NCBI RefSeq assembly: GCF_005281835.1
Contig: NZ_RZIS01000004.1
Location: 1-64,000, forward strand
Direction: 5' to 3'
From: Vibrio profundi
GTDB lineage: Bacteria; Pseudomonadota; Gammaproteobacteria; Enterobacterales; Vibrionaceae
DNA: 64,000 nt
The position numbers and the translations under genes are program-made. The first letter of the stretch is position 1, and every line of letters starts with the position of its first letter. Below, piece by piece: positions 1 through 11,637 of the stretch. The notes under the pieces were generated by a model. The model searched no databases. It saw nothing but the letters and a program-made list of their open reading frames with translations, and was not told the DNA's origin.

Positions 1-37
1 TATCGAGTATTGGTGACTCAATATAACGTTGTAATAG

Positions 38-112
38 TGGCTGGGCTACCTGGATTCGAACCAGGGAATGCCGGCATCAAAAGCCGGTGCCTTACCGCTT
101 GGCGATAGCCCA
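38..112 (-). tRNA. tRNA-Gln(TTG)
   Basis: Read on the minus strand this is a 75-nt cloverleaf with anticodon TTG, T-arm GGTTCGAATCC and encoded CCA. It is the most promoter-distal tRNA of the leftward cluster visible here; the operon may continue past the left edge. Confidence 0.97.
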
Positions 113-192
113 ACTGGATGTTTTAAAATCTCGATGAGATTTACAGTCATCAACTGCTCTTACTTACTCTAATCAAAGAGGGTAAAGAATAA

Positions 193-277
193 TGGTGCGG
201 ACGGAGAGACTTGAACTCTCACACCTTGCGGCGCCAGAACCTAAATCTGGTGCGTCTACCAATTCCGCCACGTCCGC
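193..277 (-). tRNA. tRNA-Leu(TAG)
   Basis: An 85-nt class II tRNA with a long variable arm, anticodon TAG and encoded CCA. Its acceptor stem is GCGGACG/CGTCCGC, as in the copy at 863-947. Confidence 0.97.
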
Positions 278-326
278 AGCAAGTTTTTAGTCATAGTCGA
301 CGATTGGTGATCAACTAGACGTTGTA

Positions 327-403
327 TGGTGGCTACTGCGGGATTTGAACCTGCGACCCCATCATTATGAGTGATGTGCTCTAACCAACTGAGCTAAGTA
401 GCC
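327..403 (-). tRNA. tRNA-Met(CAT), elongator
   Basis: A 77-nt tRNA with anticodon CAT and encoded CCA. The acceptor begins GGCTACT and pairs fully at position 1, which marks an elongator rather than an initiator tRNA. It is identical to the copies at 602-678 and 1003-1079. Confidence 0.95.
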
Positions 404-433
404 AAAATAATGTATTCACACTATTTTAATGTA

Positions 434-518
434 TGGTGCGGTCGGAGAGACTTGAACTCTCACACCTTGCGGCGCCAGAACCTAAATCTGGTGCGTCTAC
501 CAATTCCGCCACGACCGC
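434..518 (-). tRNA. tRNA-Leu(TAG), acceptor-stem variant
   Basis: An 85-nt tRNA-Leu like its two neighbours, but the acceptor stem reads GCGGTCG/CGACCGC. The fifth base pair is flipped on both sides, so pairing is kept. Confidence 0.97.
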
Positions 519-601
519 GTTGCTTTTTATTTCAATTAAGAAATCTCTAAGCAAGAGTTTGTAGTCATAGTCGACGATTGATGAATCAACTAGACGTTGT
601 A

Positions 602-678
602 TGGTGGCTACTGCGGGATTTGAACCTGCGACCCCATCATTATGAGTGATGTGCTCTAACCAACTGAGCTAAGTAGCC
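602..678 (-). tRNA. tRNA-Met(CAT), elongator
   Basis: Second copy of the elongator tRNA-Met. The spacer on its 5'-distal side (about 560-601) nearly repeats the spacer at 286-326, showing that a Met-Leu unit was duplicated. Confidence 0.95.
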
Positions 679-758
679 ATCTTTTCGAGCGAGACAATAT
701 AATCAATCTCACTGCTAGTGTCATCATCTTTTTCAAGATAAATGCCACTTTTAATTAG

Positions 759-833
759 TGGCTGGGCTACCTGGATTCGAACCAGGGAATGCCGGCATCA
801 AAAGCCGGTGCCTTACCGCTTGGCGATAGCCCA
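759..833 (-). tRNA. tRNA-Gln(TTG)
   Basis: A 75-nt tRNA with anticodon TTG and encoded CCA, identical to the copy at 38-112. Confidence 0.97.
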
Positions 834-862
834 ACAATCGATATCATTAAGACATCTAAATA

Positions 863-947
863 TGGTGCGGACGGAGAGACTTGAACTCTCACACCTTGCG
901 GCGCCAGAACCTAAATCTGGTGCGTCTACCAATTCCGCCACGTCCGC
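863..947 (-). tRNA. tRNA-Leu(TAG)
   Basis: An 85-nt class II tRNA with anticodon TAG and encoded CCA, second gene of the leftward cluster. Confidence 0.97.
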
Positions 948-1002
948 TTTATTTCCTAAAAACTCTTTTAATTCATATTGAATGAAGAAAGTGTTTAGGA
1001 AA

Positions 1003-1079
1003 TGGTGGCTACTGCGGGATTTGAACCTGCGACCCCATCATTATGAGTGATGTGCTCTAACCAACTGAGCTAAGTAGCC
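1003..1079 (-). tRNA. tRNA-Met(CAT), elongator
   Basis: A 77-nt tRNA with anticodon CAT and encoded CCA; the promoter-proximal gene of the cluster. Confidence 0.95.
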
Positions 1080-1135
1080 ATTTTCCAAATTTTTGCTCTC
1101 GTTGACTTGTTGCCTTATCGCTGAGAACGGGGCGC

Positions 1136-1164
1136 ATTATGCGTAGTTGAGCGAAACCCGTCAA
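1136..1164 (-). promoter_or_regulatory. Sigma-70 promoter of the tRNA operon
   Basis: On the minus strand a -35 TTGACG (1159-1164) and a -10 CATAAT (1136-1141) are separated by exactly 17 bases. The -10 is followed by a GC-rich discriminator, GCGCCCCG. That layout is typical of stringently controlled stable-RNA promoters, and it sits about 57 bases upstream of the first tRNA-Met. Confidence 0.85.
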
Positions 1165-1307
1165 CAGTTTTTTTAAATAAATTGCGATAAATCCGTTGTT
1201 CGGTTTCTTTTTAAACAAAGAGGCGTATTTGTGATCAAAAACTCACAAAAAATCCTGAATAGCTTCCAAGTTAATGACTTTACTCAGCCTTAATTGAAGG
1301 AGTAGCA

Positions 1308-1335
1308 ACAAAAAAGCCAGCAATGAATGCTGGCT
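1308..1335 (-). terminator. Terminator of the pth-ychF operon
   Basis: A perfect 7-bp stem (AGCCAGC/GCTGGCT, 1315-1335) with a 7-base loop, followed on the minus strand by a T-run. It lies 25 bases past the ychF stop codon. Confidence 0.85.
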
Positions 1336-1360
1336 TTTATTATTTTAGACTGGTTGTAAA

Positions 1361-2452
1361 TTAAACGTTGAAGCGGAAATGAACCACATCACCATCTTTT
1401 ACAATGTAATCTTTACCTTCTAGACGCCATTTACCTGCGTCTTTCGCACCGCTTTCACCGTTAAATTCGATGAAGTGGTCGTAACCAACAACTTCAGCAC
1501 GGATGAAACCTTTTTCGAAGTCCGTATGGATCTTACCTGCTGCTTGCGGCGCAGTTGCTCCAACCGGGATAGTCCAAGCGCGAACTTCTTTAACACCTGC
1601 TGTGAAGTAAGTTTGAAGCGTTAGTAGTTCGTAACCAGAACGGATAACACGGTTTAGGCCTGGTTCTTCGATGCCCATATCAGCAAGGAATTCTTCACGA
1701 TCTTCGTCATCAAGCTCAGACAACTCTGATTCGATAGCGGCACATACTGCTACAACAACGTTGTTTTCTTTCTCTGCGTATTCACGAACCGCGTCTAGGT
1801 AAGGGTTATTTTCGAAGCCATCTTCACTAACGTTTGCAATGTACATTGTTGGTTTAAGCGTTAGGAAGTTTAGGTAGCCAATTGCTGCCAGTTCTTCTTT
1901 TGCTAGTTCAACGGTACGTGCCATGCCGCCTTCAGTTAATACTGGTAGTAGCTTTTCTAATACAGTGATTTCAAACTTAGCGTCTTTATCGCCGCCTTTT
2001 GCTTTTTTAGCATTACGCTGAAGTGCACGTTCACAGCTGTCTAAATCTGCTAGTGCTAGTTCTAGGTTGATCACTTCGATATCTTCAATCGGAGAAACCT
2101 TACCTGATACGTGAACGATGTTTTCGTTTTCAAAGCAGCGTACAACGTGACCGATTGCATCTGTTTCACGGATATTCGCTAGGAATTTGTTACCAAGACC
2201 TTCACCTTTCGATGCGCCTGCAACTAGACCTGCGATATCTACGAATTCCATTGTGGTTGGAAGGATCTTTTGTGGATTAACAATTTTAGCTAATGCATCT
2301 AAACGAAGATCTGGAACCGGAACGATACCTGTGTTTGGCTCGATCGTACAAAAAGGGAAGTTTGCTGCTTCGATGCCTGCTTTTGTCAGTGCGTTAAACA
2401 GAGTTGACTTACCAACGTTTGGTAGACCAACGATGCCACATTTAAAACCCAT
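1361..2452 (-). CDS. ychF: Redox-regulated ATPase YchF (Obg family)
   Basis: Cytoplasmic P-loop protein of 363 residues. The start is taken as the ATG at 2452, giving [17 protein letters not shown]; an in-frame codon at 2512 would add 20 unrelated residues and overlap pth. The sequence shows the [10 protein letters not shown]-loop near the N-terminus, [18 protein letters not shown] as switch II, and a C-terminal TGS-type domain with the usual ending [12 protein letters not shown]. YchF proteins prefer ATP over GTP and bind ribosomes; they have been linked to oxidative-stress control. The gene follows pth by 10 bases, the common gammaproteobacterial arrangement, and ends at a clear terminator. 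Confidence 0.97.
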   Translation of the reverse strand: MGFKCGIVGLPNVGKSTLFNALTKAGIEAANFPFCTIEPNTGIVPVPDLRLDALAKIVNPQKILPTTMEFVDIAGLVAGASKGEGLGNKFLANIRETDAIGHVVRCFENENIVHVSGKVSPIEDIEVINLELALADLDSCERALQRNAKKAKGGDKDAKFEITVLEKLLPVLTEGGMARTVELAKEELAAIGYLNFLTLKPTMYIANVSEDGFENNPYLDAVREYAEKENNVVVAVCAAIESELSELDDEDREEFLADMGIEEPGLNRVIRSGYELLTLQTYFTAGVKEVRAWTIPVGATAPQAAGKIHTDFEKGFIRAEVVGYDHFIEFNGESGAKDAGKWRLEGKDYIVKDGDVVHFRFNV

Positions 2453-2462
2453 GATATAAACC

Positions 2463-3053
2463 TTATTCTGCTTTGAACGTATGTAAGCGATTTTGTGCTT
2501 TTGATAGGCCATCTTTTAATAAGATGTCTAGGCTACGTACTGATTCGTCTACGACGGCGTCAATACATTCTTGCTCTTTTGCGGGAGCTTTGCCTAATAC
2601 ATAACCTGCAACTTTATCTTTGTGTCCCGGATGGCCGATGCCTAATCTAAGACGATAGAATTCTTTATTGTTACCCTGTTTACTGATGATGTCTTTGAGG
2701 CCGTTATGCCCGCCGTGCCCACCACCTTTTTTGAACTTACCTATGCCAGGAGGTAGATCTAACTCGTCATGAGCGACCATGATCTCTTCTGGTTTAATTT
2801 GGTAAAACTTTGCAAGAGCTGCAACTGCTTTACCAGACAAATTCATGTATGTCGTGGGGATCAGTAAACGAAGATCTTCACCGTGAACCATTATACGGCC
2901 AGTTAAACCAAAGAACTTTGCTTCATTCTTTAGCGTTACATTGTGCACGCGTGCTAATTCTTCAACCACCCAAGCACCCGCATTATGACGAGTTTTGGCG
3001 TATTCTGGACCTGGATTTGCCAGTCCAACGAGAAGTTTTATTTGTTGGCTCAA
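2463..3053 (-). CDS. pth: Peptidyl-tRNA hydrolase
   Basis: A 196-residue cytoplasmic enzyme that recycles tRNA by cleaving peptidyl-tRNA dropped from stalled ribosomes. The N-terminal [19 protein letters not shown] carries the catalytic-His segment, and the family blocks MNLSGKAV and HDELDLPPG and the glycine-rich [11 protein letters not shown] loop follow. Length and motifs match the bacterial Pth family. It is the first gene of the pth-ychF operon and is separated from prs upstream by a terminator. Confidence 0.97.
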   Translation of the reverse strand: MSQQIKLLVGLANPGPEYAKTRHNAGAWVVEELARVHNVTLKNEAKFFGLTGRIMVHGEDLRLLIPTTYMNLSGKAVAALAKFYQIKPEEIMVAHDELDLPPGIGKFKKGGGHGGHNGLKDIISKQGNNKEFYRLRLGIGHPGHKDKVAGYVLGKAPAKEQECIDAVVDESVRSLDILLKDGLSKAQNRLHTFKAE

Positions 3054-3155
3054 GGTATGGATCTCTCTGGGATTTCAAAAAGCGCCGTATCATATCACAT
3101 TTTATGAACGAGGTGCGAGACGGCTTAATTTATCCTCGCCAAGGATATTCCAGGT

Positions 3156-3188
3156 ATAAAAAAAGCACTTCACAAAAATGAAGTGCTT
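3156..3188 (-). terminator. Terminator of the lolB-ispE-prs operon
   Basis: A perfect 10-bp stem (AAGCACTTCA/TGAAGTGCTT) with a 6-base loop. On the minus strand it is followed by a run of seven T. It lies 28 bases past the prs stop codon. Confidence 0.9.
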
Positions 3189-3215
3189 AAATTCTGTCGT
3201 TAAGTTTAATTAAAC

Positions 3216-4160
3216 TTAGTTGAACATCGCAGAGATAGACTCTTCGTTGCTGATACGACGAATCGCTTCAGCAAGCATGCGAGATAGGCTTAGCTCAGTT
3301 ACTTTGCCTGTTGCTGCCATCTCTGGAGATAGAGAGATAGAGTCAGTTACGATAACTTGGTCTAGAACAGAGTTCTTGATGTTATCTGCAGCGCTGCCTG
3401 AGAATACTGCGTGAGTTGCGTAAGCGAATACACGCTTAGCACCGCGCTCTTTTAGAGCCTCAGCTGCTTTACATAGCGTGCCACCAGTATCGATCATGTC
3501 ATCAACGATTACACAGTCACGACCTTCAACATCACCGATTAGGTTCATTACTTCAGAAACGTTAGCGCGTGGACGGCGCTTATCAACGATAGCGATGTCT
3601 ACGTCACCTAGAGCTTTAGCTGTTGCACGAGCACGTACAACGCCACCTAGGTCTGGAGAAACCACTACTGGGTTTTCTAGGCCACGGTTCTGCATGTCTT
3701 CTAGAAGTACAGGAGTACCGAAGATGTTATCAACTGGTACGTCGAAGAAGCCTTGGATTTGCTCTGCGTGTAGGTCGATAGTAAGAACGCGGTCAACACC
3801 AACGTTAGAAAGGAAATCTGCAACAACTTTTGCAGTGATTGGCACACGTGCAGAACGTACACGACGATCTTGACGAGCGTAGCCAAAGTATGGGATTACC
3901 GCAGTAATACGGCCCGCTGAAGCACGGCGCATTGCGTCAATCATTACCACCAATTCCATAAGGTTGTCATTGGTTGGTGCACAAGTAGATTGAATTAGGA
4001 ATACATCACTACCACGAACGTTTTCGTTGATTTGGACAGCGACTTCGCCGTCAGAAAAACGGTCTACAGTAGCATCGCCAAGAGAGATGTATAGACGGTC
4101 AGCAATACGTTGGGCTAGTTCAGGTGTTGCGTTACCAGCAAATAGCTTCATATCAGGCAC
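3216..4160 (-). CDS. prs: Ribose-phosphate pyrophosphokinase (PRPP synthase)
   Basis: A 314-residue enzyme making 5-phosphoribosyl diphosphate from ribose 5-phosphate and ATP for nucleotide, His, Trp and NAD synthesis. The start is a GTG, giving [16 protein letters not shown] as in E. coli Prs. Visible blocks are [16 protein letters not shown], the ATP loop [24 protein letters not shown] and the PRPP-binding [12 protein letters not shown]. The C-terminus [12 protein letters not shown] is nearly that of E. coli. It is the last gene of lolB-ispE-prs, 29 bases after ispE. Confidence 0.98.
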   Translation of the reverse strand: MPDMKLFAGNATPELAQRIADRLYISLGDATVDRFSDGEVAVQINENVRGSDVFLIQSTCAPTNDNLMELVVMIDAMRRASAGRITAVIPYFGYARQDRRVRSARVPITAKVVADFLSNVGVDRVLTIDLHAEQIQGFFDVPVDNIFGTPVLLEDMQNRGLENPVVVSPDLGGVVRARATAKALGDVDIAIVDKRRPRANVSEVMNLIGDVEGRDCVIVDDMIDTGGTLCKAAEALKERGAKRVFAYATHAVFSGSAADNIKNSVLDQVIVTDSISLSPEMAATGKVTELSLSRMLAEAIRRISNEESISAMFN

Positions 4161-4189
4161 GGTGGAAACCTCAGGGTTGCGTCCAGTTT

Positions 4190-5065
4190 TTAAATAGATT
4201 GTGGGTGGACTGATTGGTAATCAGTCAAAGTCTCTTTTAAGGGCGAAACATTCCGTCCTTTCGCGACAAATGCGGAGACTGTGTCTGGCAGTTTTTCTAG
4301 GATCGAATCGGCTTCTAATTTGCTGCTAAATTCAGCAAAAACGCACGAACCCGTCCCAGTCAATCTCGACGGCGCATATTGTAGCAGCCATGAAAGTTGC
4401 TTATCAACCTCTGGGTACAGCATTCGCACAATTTTTTCGCAATCGTTTACGTATTCTTGCTCTAGAAGCGTTGTCAGCGCTCGCTTTGGCGTATTTCGAG
4501 TTAATTCTGGGTGTGTGAATATGTCTACCGTTGCTATGCTCACTTGAGGTTTGACAACCAAATACCATTTTTCATCCGGATTAGCAGGGTGTAGCTGTTC
4601 ACCAACGCCTTCAGCAAAGGCTGAATAGCCGCGGACGAATACGGGGACGTCAGCGCCGAGTTTAAGACCAATGCCAGCAAGCTCATCATCTGAAAGATTC
4701 AGTTGCCATAAAAAGTTTAATGCCACTAATACGGTTGCAGCATTCGAAGAGCCGCCGCCAATACCGCCCCCCATTGGTAGCACTTTCTTTAGCTCTATAT
4801 CCGCCCCGAAAGAGGTTGAGGTATATTGCTGAAGCGCAGTGGCCGCTTTCCAAATTAAATTGTCTTCGGTTGCTACTCCGGGGATCGCGGGCGTGATCGT
4901 TATTTGATTGGAATGGCTATTCGCTGTGATCGATAATTGATCACCAAAGTCGACAAATTGAAAGAGCGTTTGTAGCTCGTGGTAGCCATTGTCGCGTCGT
5001 CCGGTGATATAAAGAAAGAGATTGAGTTTGGCGGGAGAAGGCCAATGGGTTGTATCTAAAATCAT
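4190..5065 (-). CDS. ispE: 4-diphosphocytidyl-2-C-methyl-D-erythritol kinase
   Basis: A GHMP-family kinase of 291 residues in the non-mevalonate (MEP) isoprenoid pathway. It shows [17 protein letters not shown] near the N-terminus, the glycine-rich ATP loop [14 protein letters not shown], and [10 protein letters not shown] near the C-terminus. The ATG at 5065 is preferred because it overlaps the lolB stop as ATGA, a usual coupling signal; an upstream in-frame GTG at 5080 is possible. lolB-ispE-prs is a widely conserved block. Confidence 0.96.
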   Translation of the reverse strand: MILDTTHWPSPAKLNLFLYITGRRDNGYHELQTLFQFVDFGDQLSITANSHSNQITITPAIPGVATEDNLIWKAATALQQYTSTSFGADIELKKVLPMGGGIGGGSSNAATVLVALNFLWQLNLSDDELAGIGLKLGADVPVFVRGYSAFAEGVGEQLHPANPDEKWYLVVKPQVSIATVDIFTHPELTRNTPKRALTTLLEQEYVNDCEKIVRMLYPEVDKQLSWLLQYAPSRLTGTGSCVFAEFSSKLEADSILEKLPDTVSAFVAKGRNVSPLKETLTDYQSVHPQSI

Positions 5066-5712
5066 TTCGTCAGTGTCCACTTGGAAATAACAATGTTTAT
5101 TCGGGTTTGATCTTGCTTAAACGTCAGCTTAGCTGGAAGCGGTAGCTTCAAAGGCGAGTTTGTATTGTCATTGCTTGAAGTCGAACTTGTTAGTTCGATA
5201 TTTCGATAACTGGTGTAATCGAGTTGCCAAAATTGATGACCAACGACTTTACTGAGCGATGCTAACGTATTGGTGTCATCATTAAGTGTATAAGAGTCTG
5301 CTTGCTCTGGGTTACCTAGTAACCATTGGGGCATATGTTGAACAGGGATGCTTAGCCCTGTGAGTTGTTTTACAAGCACTGAGGCATCTTGGTGAGTAAA
5401 GACTTCGTCATCGTAAGTGACTACTTTCGCCCCTTGTGCGTCTATCGTTAAATTGAGGGCGGTTTGGCCGAGAAAAGTGGTCAATCTAAGTTGACTTTGT
5501 TGTGGGCTATGTTTCCAAATGAAGTTGAGGCTTTGGCGCTGTTCAGGAGAAATATACGCAAGCTTACCGGCTGCTTGATAGTGGGTAAGTTTCTCGAGTT
5601 GAATTTGATGGGATTGCCATTCAACACTGGTTGGCTGCTCAGGAATGCTGGAGCATCCAGCCATGACCATAGCAATAAACATAAGGTAGACGATTTTACT
5701 AAATCTGCTCAT
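5062..5712 (-). CDS. lolB: Outer-membrane lipoprotein receptor LolB
   Basis: A 216-residue outer-membrane lipoprotein that accepts lipoproteins from LolA and inserts them into the outer membrane. A lipoprotein signal peptide ends at the lipobox VMAGC (Cys20). The body has the LolB traits [22 protein letters not shown] and the Trp-rich [14 protein letters not shown] segment ([11 protein letters not shown]). A Ser/Asn/Thr-rich insertion near residues 175-187 is not typical. It is divergent from hemA and is the first gene of lolB-ispE-prs. Confidence 0.95.
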   Translation of the reverse strand: MSRFSKIVYLMFIAMVMAGCSSIPEQPTSVEWQSHQIQLEKLTHYQAAGKLAYISPEQRQSLNFIWKHSPQQSQLRLTTFLGQTALNLTIDAQGAKVVTYDDEVFTHQDASVLVKQLTGLSIPVQHMPQWLLGNPEQADSYTLNDDTNTLASLSKVVGHQFWQLDYTSYRNIELTSSTSSNDNTNSPLKLPLPAKLTFKQDQTRINIVISKWTLTK

Positions 5713-5872
5713 GGCTGCTCACAACTTACTCAAAATAATGAAAAAATCGAGCCAACTATAGCATTGAACTCACGAACTCAGGAAAACAAATCCTGCTTTC
5801 CCTTTAAATAGAGCCATGCATCAAGTAAAATTCGGCTCTTATTTCTAATCCCTGATCGAGAACTTCTGATAC

Positions 5873-7132
5873 ATGTCTTTGCTTGCCGTAGGTATCAATC
5901 ACAATACAGCGTCGGTTGAATTGCGAGAAAAAGTCGCTTTTGGTCCAGATAAATTATCTTCTGCACTAGAGCAACTTAGCGCAAATATGCACGTTAATGG
6001 GAGTGTAATTCTTTCAACATGCAACCGAACCGAGATTTATTGCGATATTAAATCGGCTGCGAAAAGCAAGGTCATCGATTGGCTATCTGTGTTTCATCAA
6101 GTGAGCCCAGAAGAACTTAAACCTAGTTTATATATCCATGAAGAACAAGCGGCGATCAAACACTTGATGCGAGTGTCCTGTGGACTTGATTCTTTGGTGT
6201 TGGGTGAGCCACAGATTCTTGGTCAGGTAAAGCAAGCGTATTCAGACTCACGTGAACAGAAAGCCGTTGATGCTTCAATGGAGAAGTTGTTTCAAAAAAC
6301 CTTCTCTGTGGCAAAGCGTGTTCGTACAGAAACTGAGATTGGCGGCAGCGCTGTTTCAGTTGCGTATGCAGCTTGTACTCTTGCCAAGCATATCTTTGAG
6401 TCAATTGAAGACTCAACGGTGTTGCTGGTAGGTGCGGGTGAAACAATAGAACTGGTGGCTAAGCACCTTTCTGCGAATGGTTGCCAAAAGATGATCGTGG
6501 CTAACCGTACTCGTGAACGTGCTCTAGGGCTAGCTGAAGAATTTGGTGCTGAAGTGATTAGTTTGAACGAAATCCCTGACCACTTACCGCGAGCCGACAT
6601 TGTGATCAGTTCTACGGCAAGCCCATTACCGATTATTGGTAAGGGGATGGTGGAAACGGCGCTCAAACAAAGAAAGCATCAGCCAATGCTATTAGTGGAT
6701 ATTGCGGTTCCTCGTGACGTGGAAGCGCAAGTAGGCGACCTAAACGATGCCTATTTGTATACCGTTGATGATCTGCAATCAATCGTTGAAAGCAACATTG
6801 AACAGCGTAAGGTCGAAGCCATTCAAGCGGAAGCCATCGTTAGCGAAGAAAGTGCGGCATTCATGACTTGGATGCGTTCTTTACAAGCTGTCGATAGCAT
6901 TCGTGAATACCGTAAATCGGCCAATGAGATTAGAGAAGATTTATTAAGTAAGAGCTTACAGTCACTTGCCGCTGGCGGTGATCCTGAAAGAGTTTTACTA
7001 GAGCTAAGTAATAAGCTCACCAACAAATTGATCCATGCTCCAACACGCGCGCTGCAAAGCGCAGCTGAGCAAGGAGAACCTGCAAAATTAACGGTCATTA
7101 GACAGAGTTTGGGTCTTGACGGCCCTCAATAA
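5873..7132 (+). CDS. hemA: Glutamyl-tRNA reductase
   Basis: A 419-residue enzyme catalysing the NADPH-dependent reduction of Glu-tRNA(Glu) to glutamate-1-semialdehyde, the first committed step of tetrapyrrole synthesis. The catalytic Cys50 lies in [25 protein letters not shown], the NADPH-domain loop [16 protein letters not shown] and the C-terminal dimerisation helix are all present. It is divergent from lolB across 160 bases and heads hemA-prfA-prmC-sirB2-sirB1-kdsA, the same gene order as in E. coli. Confidence 0.98.
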   Translation: MSLLAVGINHNTASVELREKVAFGPDKLSSALEQLSANMHVNGSVILSTCNRTEIYCDIKSAAKSKVIDWLSVFHQVSPEELKPSLYIHEEQAAIKHLMRVSCGLDSLVLGEPQILGQVKQAYSDSREQKAVDASMEKLFQKTFSVAKRVRTETEIGGSAVSVAYAACTLAKHIFESIEDSTVLLVGAGETIELVAKHLSANGCQKMIVANRTRERALGLAEEFGAEVISLNEIPDHLPRADIVISSTASPLPIIGKGMVETALKQRKHQPMLLVDIAVPRDVEAQVGDLNDAYLYTVDDLQSIVESNIEQRKVEAIQAEAIVSEESAAFMTWMRSLQAVDSIREYRKSANEIREDLLSKSLQSLAAGGDPERVLLELSNKLTNKLIHAPTRALQSAAEQGEPAKLTVIRQSLGLDGPQ

Positions 7133-7160
7133 TATTAGACCTCCAACAAGATAAGACATT

Positions 7161-8249
7161 ATGAAAGCCTCGATTCTAGTAAAGCTTGAAACACTTGTTG
7201 AACGCTATGAAGAAGTTCAACACCTACTTGGTGATCCAGATGTGATCGGTAATCAAGATAAATTCCGTGCTCTTTCAAAAGAGTACTCTCAGCTAGAAGA
7301 AGTGACTGCGTGCTTCCAAGCGTACCAGCAAGCTCAAGAAGATTTAGAAGCTGCTGAAGATATGGCGAAAGAAGACGACGCAGAAATGCGTGAAATGGCG
7401 CAAGAAGAGATTAAAGACGCGAAAGAAACCATTGTTCGTCTAACCGATGAGCTTCAAATCTTGTTGCTTCCGAAAGATCCTAATGATGAGCGTAACTGTT
7501 TCCTAGAGATCCGTGCCGGTGCTGGTGGCGATGAAGCGGGTATCTTTGCGGGTAACTTATTCCGTATGTACTCAAAGTTTGCTGAGAAAAAGGGCTGGCG
7601 CATCGAAGTGATGAGCAGCAACGATTCTGAGCAAGGTGGCTATAAAGAAATGATCGCTAAGATTAGCGGTGATGGCGTTTATGGTGTGATGAAGTTTGAG
7701 TCAGGCGGTCACCGAGTTCAACGTGTACCGGAAACTGAATCTCAAGGTCGCGTACATACGTCGGCTTGTACTGTTGCAGTAATGCCTGAAATCCCTGAAG
7801 CGGATCTACCGGAAATCAAAGCAGCAGACCTGAAAATTGATACTTTCCGTGCATCGGGCGCGGGTGGTCAACACGTTAACACCACGGACTCTGCAATCCG
7901 TATTACTCACTTGCCAACAGGTACAGTGGTAGAGTGTCAGGACGAGCGTTCTCAACATAAGAACAAGGCTAAAGCGATGGCTGTTCTTGCTGCTCGTATT
8001 GTACAAGCTGAAGAAGAGCGTCGTGCTGCTGAAGTATCAGACACGCGTCGTAACCTACTAGGTTCAGGTGACCGTAGTGACCGTATCCGTACTTACAACT
8101 ACCCACAAGGTCGTGTATCTGATCACCGTATCAACCTAACACTTTACCGTCTAAATGAAGTGTTAGAAGGTGATCTGCAAAGCTTGCTTGATCCTGTGCT
8201 TCAAGAGCACCAAGCCGATCAGCTTGCAGCATTGGCTGAACATAACTAA
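7161..8249 (+). CDS. prfA: Peptide chain release factor 1
   Basis: A 362-residue class I release factor that recognises UAA and UAG. The GGQ catalytic motif is at residues 235-237 (GAGGQHVNT). The codon-reading tripeptide is PET (190-192), the RF1-type P-x-T form. It sits 28 bases after hemA and 3 bases before prmC, whose product methylates the Gln of GGQ. Confidence 0.98.
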   Translation: MKASILVKLETLVERYEEVQHLLGDPDVIGNQDKFRALSKEYSQLEEVTACFQAYQQAQEDLEAAEDMAKEDDAEMREMAQEEIKDAKETIVRLTDELQILLLPKDPNDERNCFLEIRAGAGGDEAGIFAGNLFRMYSKFAEKKGWRIEVMSSNDSEQGGYKEMIAKISGDGVYGVMKFESGGHRVQRVPETESQGRVHTSACTVAVMPEIPEADLPEIKAADLKIDTFRASGAGGQHVNTTDSAIRITHLPTGTVVECQDERSQHKNKAKAMAVLAARIVQAEEERRAAEVSDTRRNLLGSGDRSDRIRTYNYPQGRVSDHRINLTLYRLNEVLEGDLQSLLDPVLQEHQADQLAALAEHN

Positions 8250-8252
8250 TTT

Positions 8253-9146
8253 ATGTCATCTAACTATACGGTTGAAGGTGCACTAAAATCAGCAATCGTA
8301 CAGCTTCAAGAAGGCGATAATCCATCGCCTTCGATTGATGCTGCTGTTCTGCTGTGCCACGCCCTTGATAAACCACGATCCTACCTACTAACTTGGCCTG
8401 AAAAATTACTGACTTCAGAACAAGAGTCTACTTTCCATGCTTTACTGAAACGTCGCCTAACGGGTGAGCCCGTCGCTTATATCGTTGGTGAACGTGAGTT
8501 TTGGTCTCTGCCTTTGAAAGTGTCCCCATCCACGCTTATTCCGCGCCCTGATACCGAAAGGCTAGTAGAAGTTGCACTCGATAAAACTTTCGGTGCCCAG
8601 GGAGAGATTCTGGATTTAGGTACGGGTACGGGTGCTATTGCATTAGCATTAGCCTCTGAAATGCCAAACCGAAAGGTTACAGGGATCGACTTACGTCCTG
8701 AAGCTAAGTTATTGGCTGAAGAGAATGCGCAGCGGCTAAACATCGCTAACACGACGTTTTTTCATGGCAGTTGGTTTGAACCTTTAAATGACACTGGTAC
8801 AAAGTTTGCTTTGATTGTGTCAAACCCTCCGTATATCGAGAAAGATGATCCGCACTTAAGCCAAGGTGATGTTCGATTTGAGCCGATTACCGCATTAGTC
8901 GCGGAAGAAAAAGGGCTAGCAGATATAAAGCATATCTCTACTCATGCCCTTGAATTTCTTGAGCAAGGTGGGTGGTTAGCGTTTGAACACGGCTATGACC
9001 AAGGGCTAGCGGTACGAGAAATCATGCAAGACCTTGGTTATCATAACGTCGTAACGGAACAAGATTATGGCGGCAACGACAGAGTAACCTTAGGGCAATA
9101 TTTGCCTCTTAACACCTCTAGTACGCTAACAAGTAGTACAAAATAA
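8253..9146 (+). CDS. prmC: Release-factor glutamine N5-methyltransferase
   Basis: A 297-residue S-adenosylmethionine enzyme that methylates the GGQ glutamine of RF1 and RF2. The SAM loop DLGTGTGAIAL is at residues 121-131 and the substrate-Gln motif NPPY at 191-194. GEPVAYIVGEREFWSLPLKV and LIPRPDTE are the usual N-terminal family blocks. The C-terminus ends in a short Ser/Thr-rich tail. It is encoded immediately after its substrate gene prfA. Confidence 0.97.
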   Translation: MSSNYTVEGALKSAIVQLQEGDNPSPSIDAAVLLCHALDKPRSYLLTWPEKLLTSEQESTFHALLKRRLTGEPVAYIVGEREFWSLPLKVSPSTLIPRPDTERLVEVALDKTFGAQGEILDLGTGTGAIALALASEMPNRKVTGIDLRPEAKLLAEENAQRLNIANTTFFHGSWFEPLNDTGTKFALIVSNPPYIEKDDPHLSQGDVRFEPITALVAEEKGLADIKHISTHALEFLEQGGWLAFEHGYDQGLAVREIMQDLGYHNVVTEQDYGGNDRVTLGQYLPLNTSSTLTSSTK

Positions 9147-9156
9147 GAGAGAGAAC

Positions 9157-9540
9157 ATGTACGACGTATTAAAACATTTTCACTTACTAACAGTTGGCTT
9201 AAGCGCATTACTGTTATCGGTCCGTTATGCATTGATGATGGCTAACTCACCAATGCTAAAGCACCCATTCCTACAACGCTTCCCGCACATTAATGATTCA
9301 CTACTGTTACTGTCGGGTATTGGTTTAATCTTCATTACGGGTTTTATTCCATTTACTCCAGCAGCACCTTGGTTAACTGAAAAGTTAACGTGTGTTATGG
9401 CGTATATTGCTCTTGGCTTCTTTGCTTTGCGTTTTGGTAAAAACAAGTTATTGAGAACATTTTCATTTTTCGGTGCTCTAGGTTGGTTGGCAATGGCTGG
9501 CAAAATCGCGGTCACTAAAGTTCCAACCTTTTTCGGGTAA
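9157..9540 (+). CDS. sirB2: SirB2 family inner-membrane protein
   Basis: A 127-residue hydrophobic protein with about four predicted membrane segments (roughly residues 8-27, 48-66, 75-95, 104-122). The family's role is not firmly known; the name comes from a Salmonella locus studied for invasion-gene regulation. Assignment rests on the hydropathy pattern, the KHFHLLTVGLSALLLSVRY start and its conserved place between prmC and sirB1. Confidence 0.9.
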   Translation: MYDVLKHFHLLTVGLSALLLSVRYALMMANSPMLKHPFLQRFPHINDSLLLLSGIGLIFITGFIPFTPAAPWLTEKLTCVMAYIALGFFALRFGKNKLLRTFSFFGALGWLAMAGKIAVTKVPTFFG

Positions 9541-9543
9541 GCG

Positions 9544-11234
<1,691 letters not shown>

Positions 11235-11257
11235 TCGTTAATGCAATGATTAAACAA

Positions 11258-11285
11258 AGGCTGACATTAAATGTCGGCCTTTTTT
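11258..11285 (+). terminator. Terminator of the hemA-kdsA operon
   Basis: A 10-bp stem, AGGCTGACAT/ATGTCGGCCT (one G-T pair), with a 3-base loop and five T. Confidence 0.9.
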
Positions 11286-11637
11286 GTATCTAAATGCTGG
11301 CAAGTTAGCGACAAAGTGCCGCTGATGTTTTCGAAAATTGTAGGTTTATCGATGATGTTCTCGCCATTAGCTGTTTGTATTGATATCACAGTAAAACGAT
11401 TGCTTGTGACCTATTGGATTGAGCAATGTAATCGAATGCAGTTGTTGCACTTTAATGAGTCTTTTATCGTGATCAATTCGACATAAATATGAAATCCTAA
11501 TGTCACATGTGGTTTGTTAATTTAAACTAAGTCAAGTTTTATAGGTATTTCAGGCAGGTAGATTCTGCATGTCTTATTTTAGCTATAGACCCTATTAAGT
11601 AGTGGATATCCCCCCTAAAAGTTCAAAAGGTATGACA
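11286..11637. other. Intergenic region before nutA
   Basis: About 350 bases without a convincing gene. It must hold the nutA promoter; no operator or RNA element was recognised. A 71-codon open frame at 11271-11486 begins inside the kdsA terminator and has no family resemblance. Confidence 0.6.

Noticed and set aside
742..981. 79-codon open frame over the tRNA cluster
   Set aside because: It covers tRNA-Gln and tRNA-Leu on the other strand; no protein evidence.
11271..11486. 71-codon open frame after kdsA
   Set aside because: It starts within the kdsA terminator stem and has no ribosome site or family pattern.
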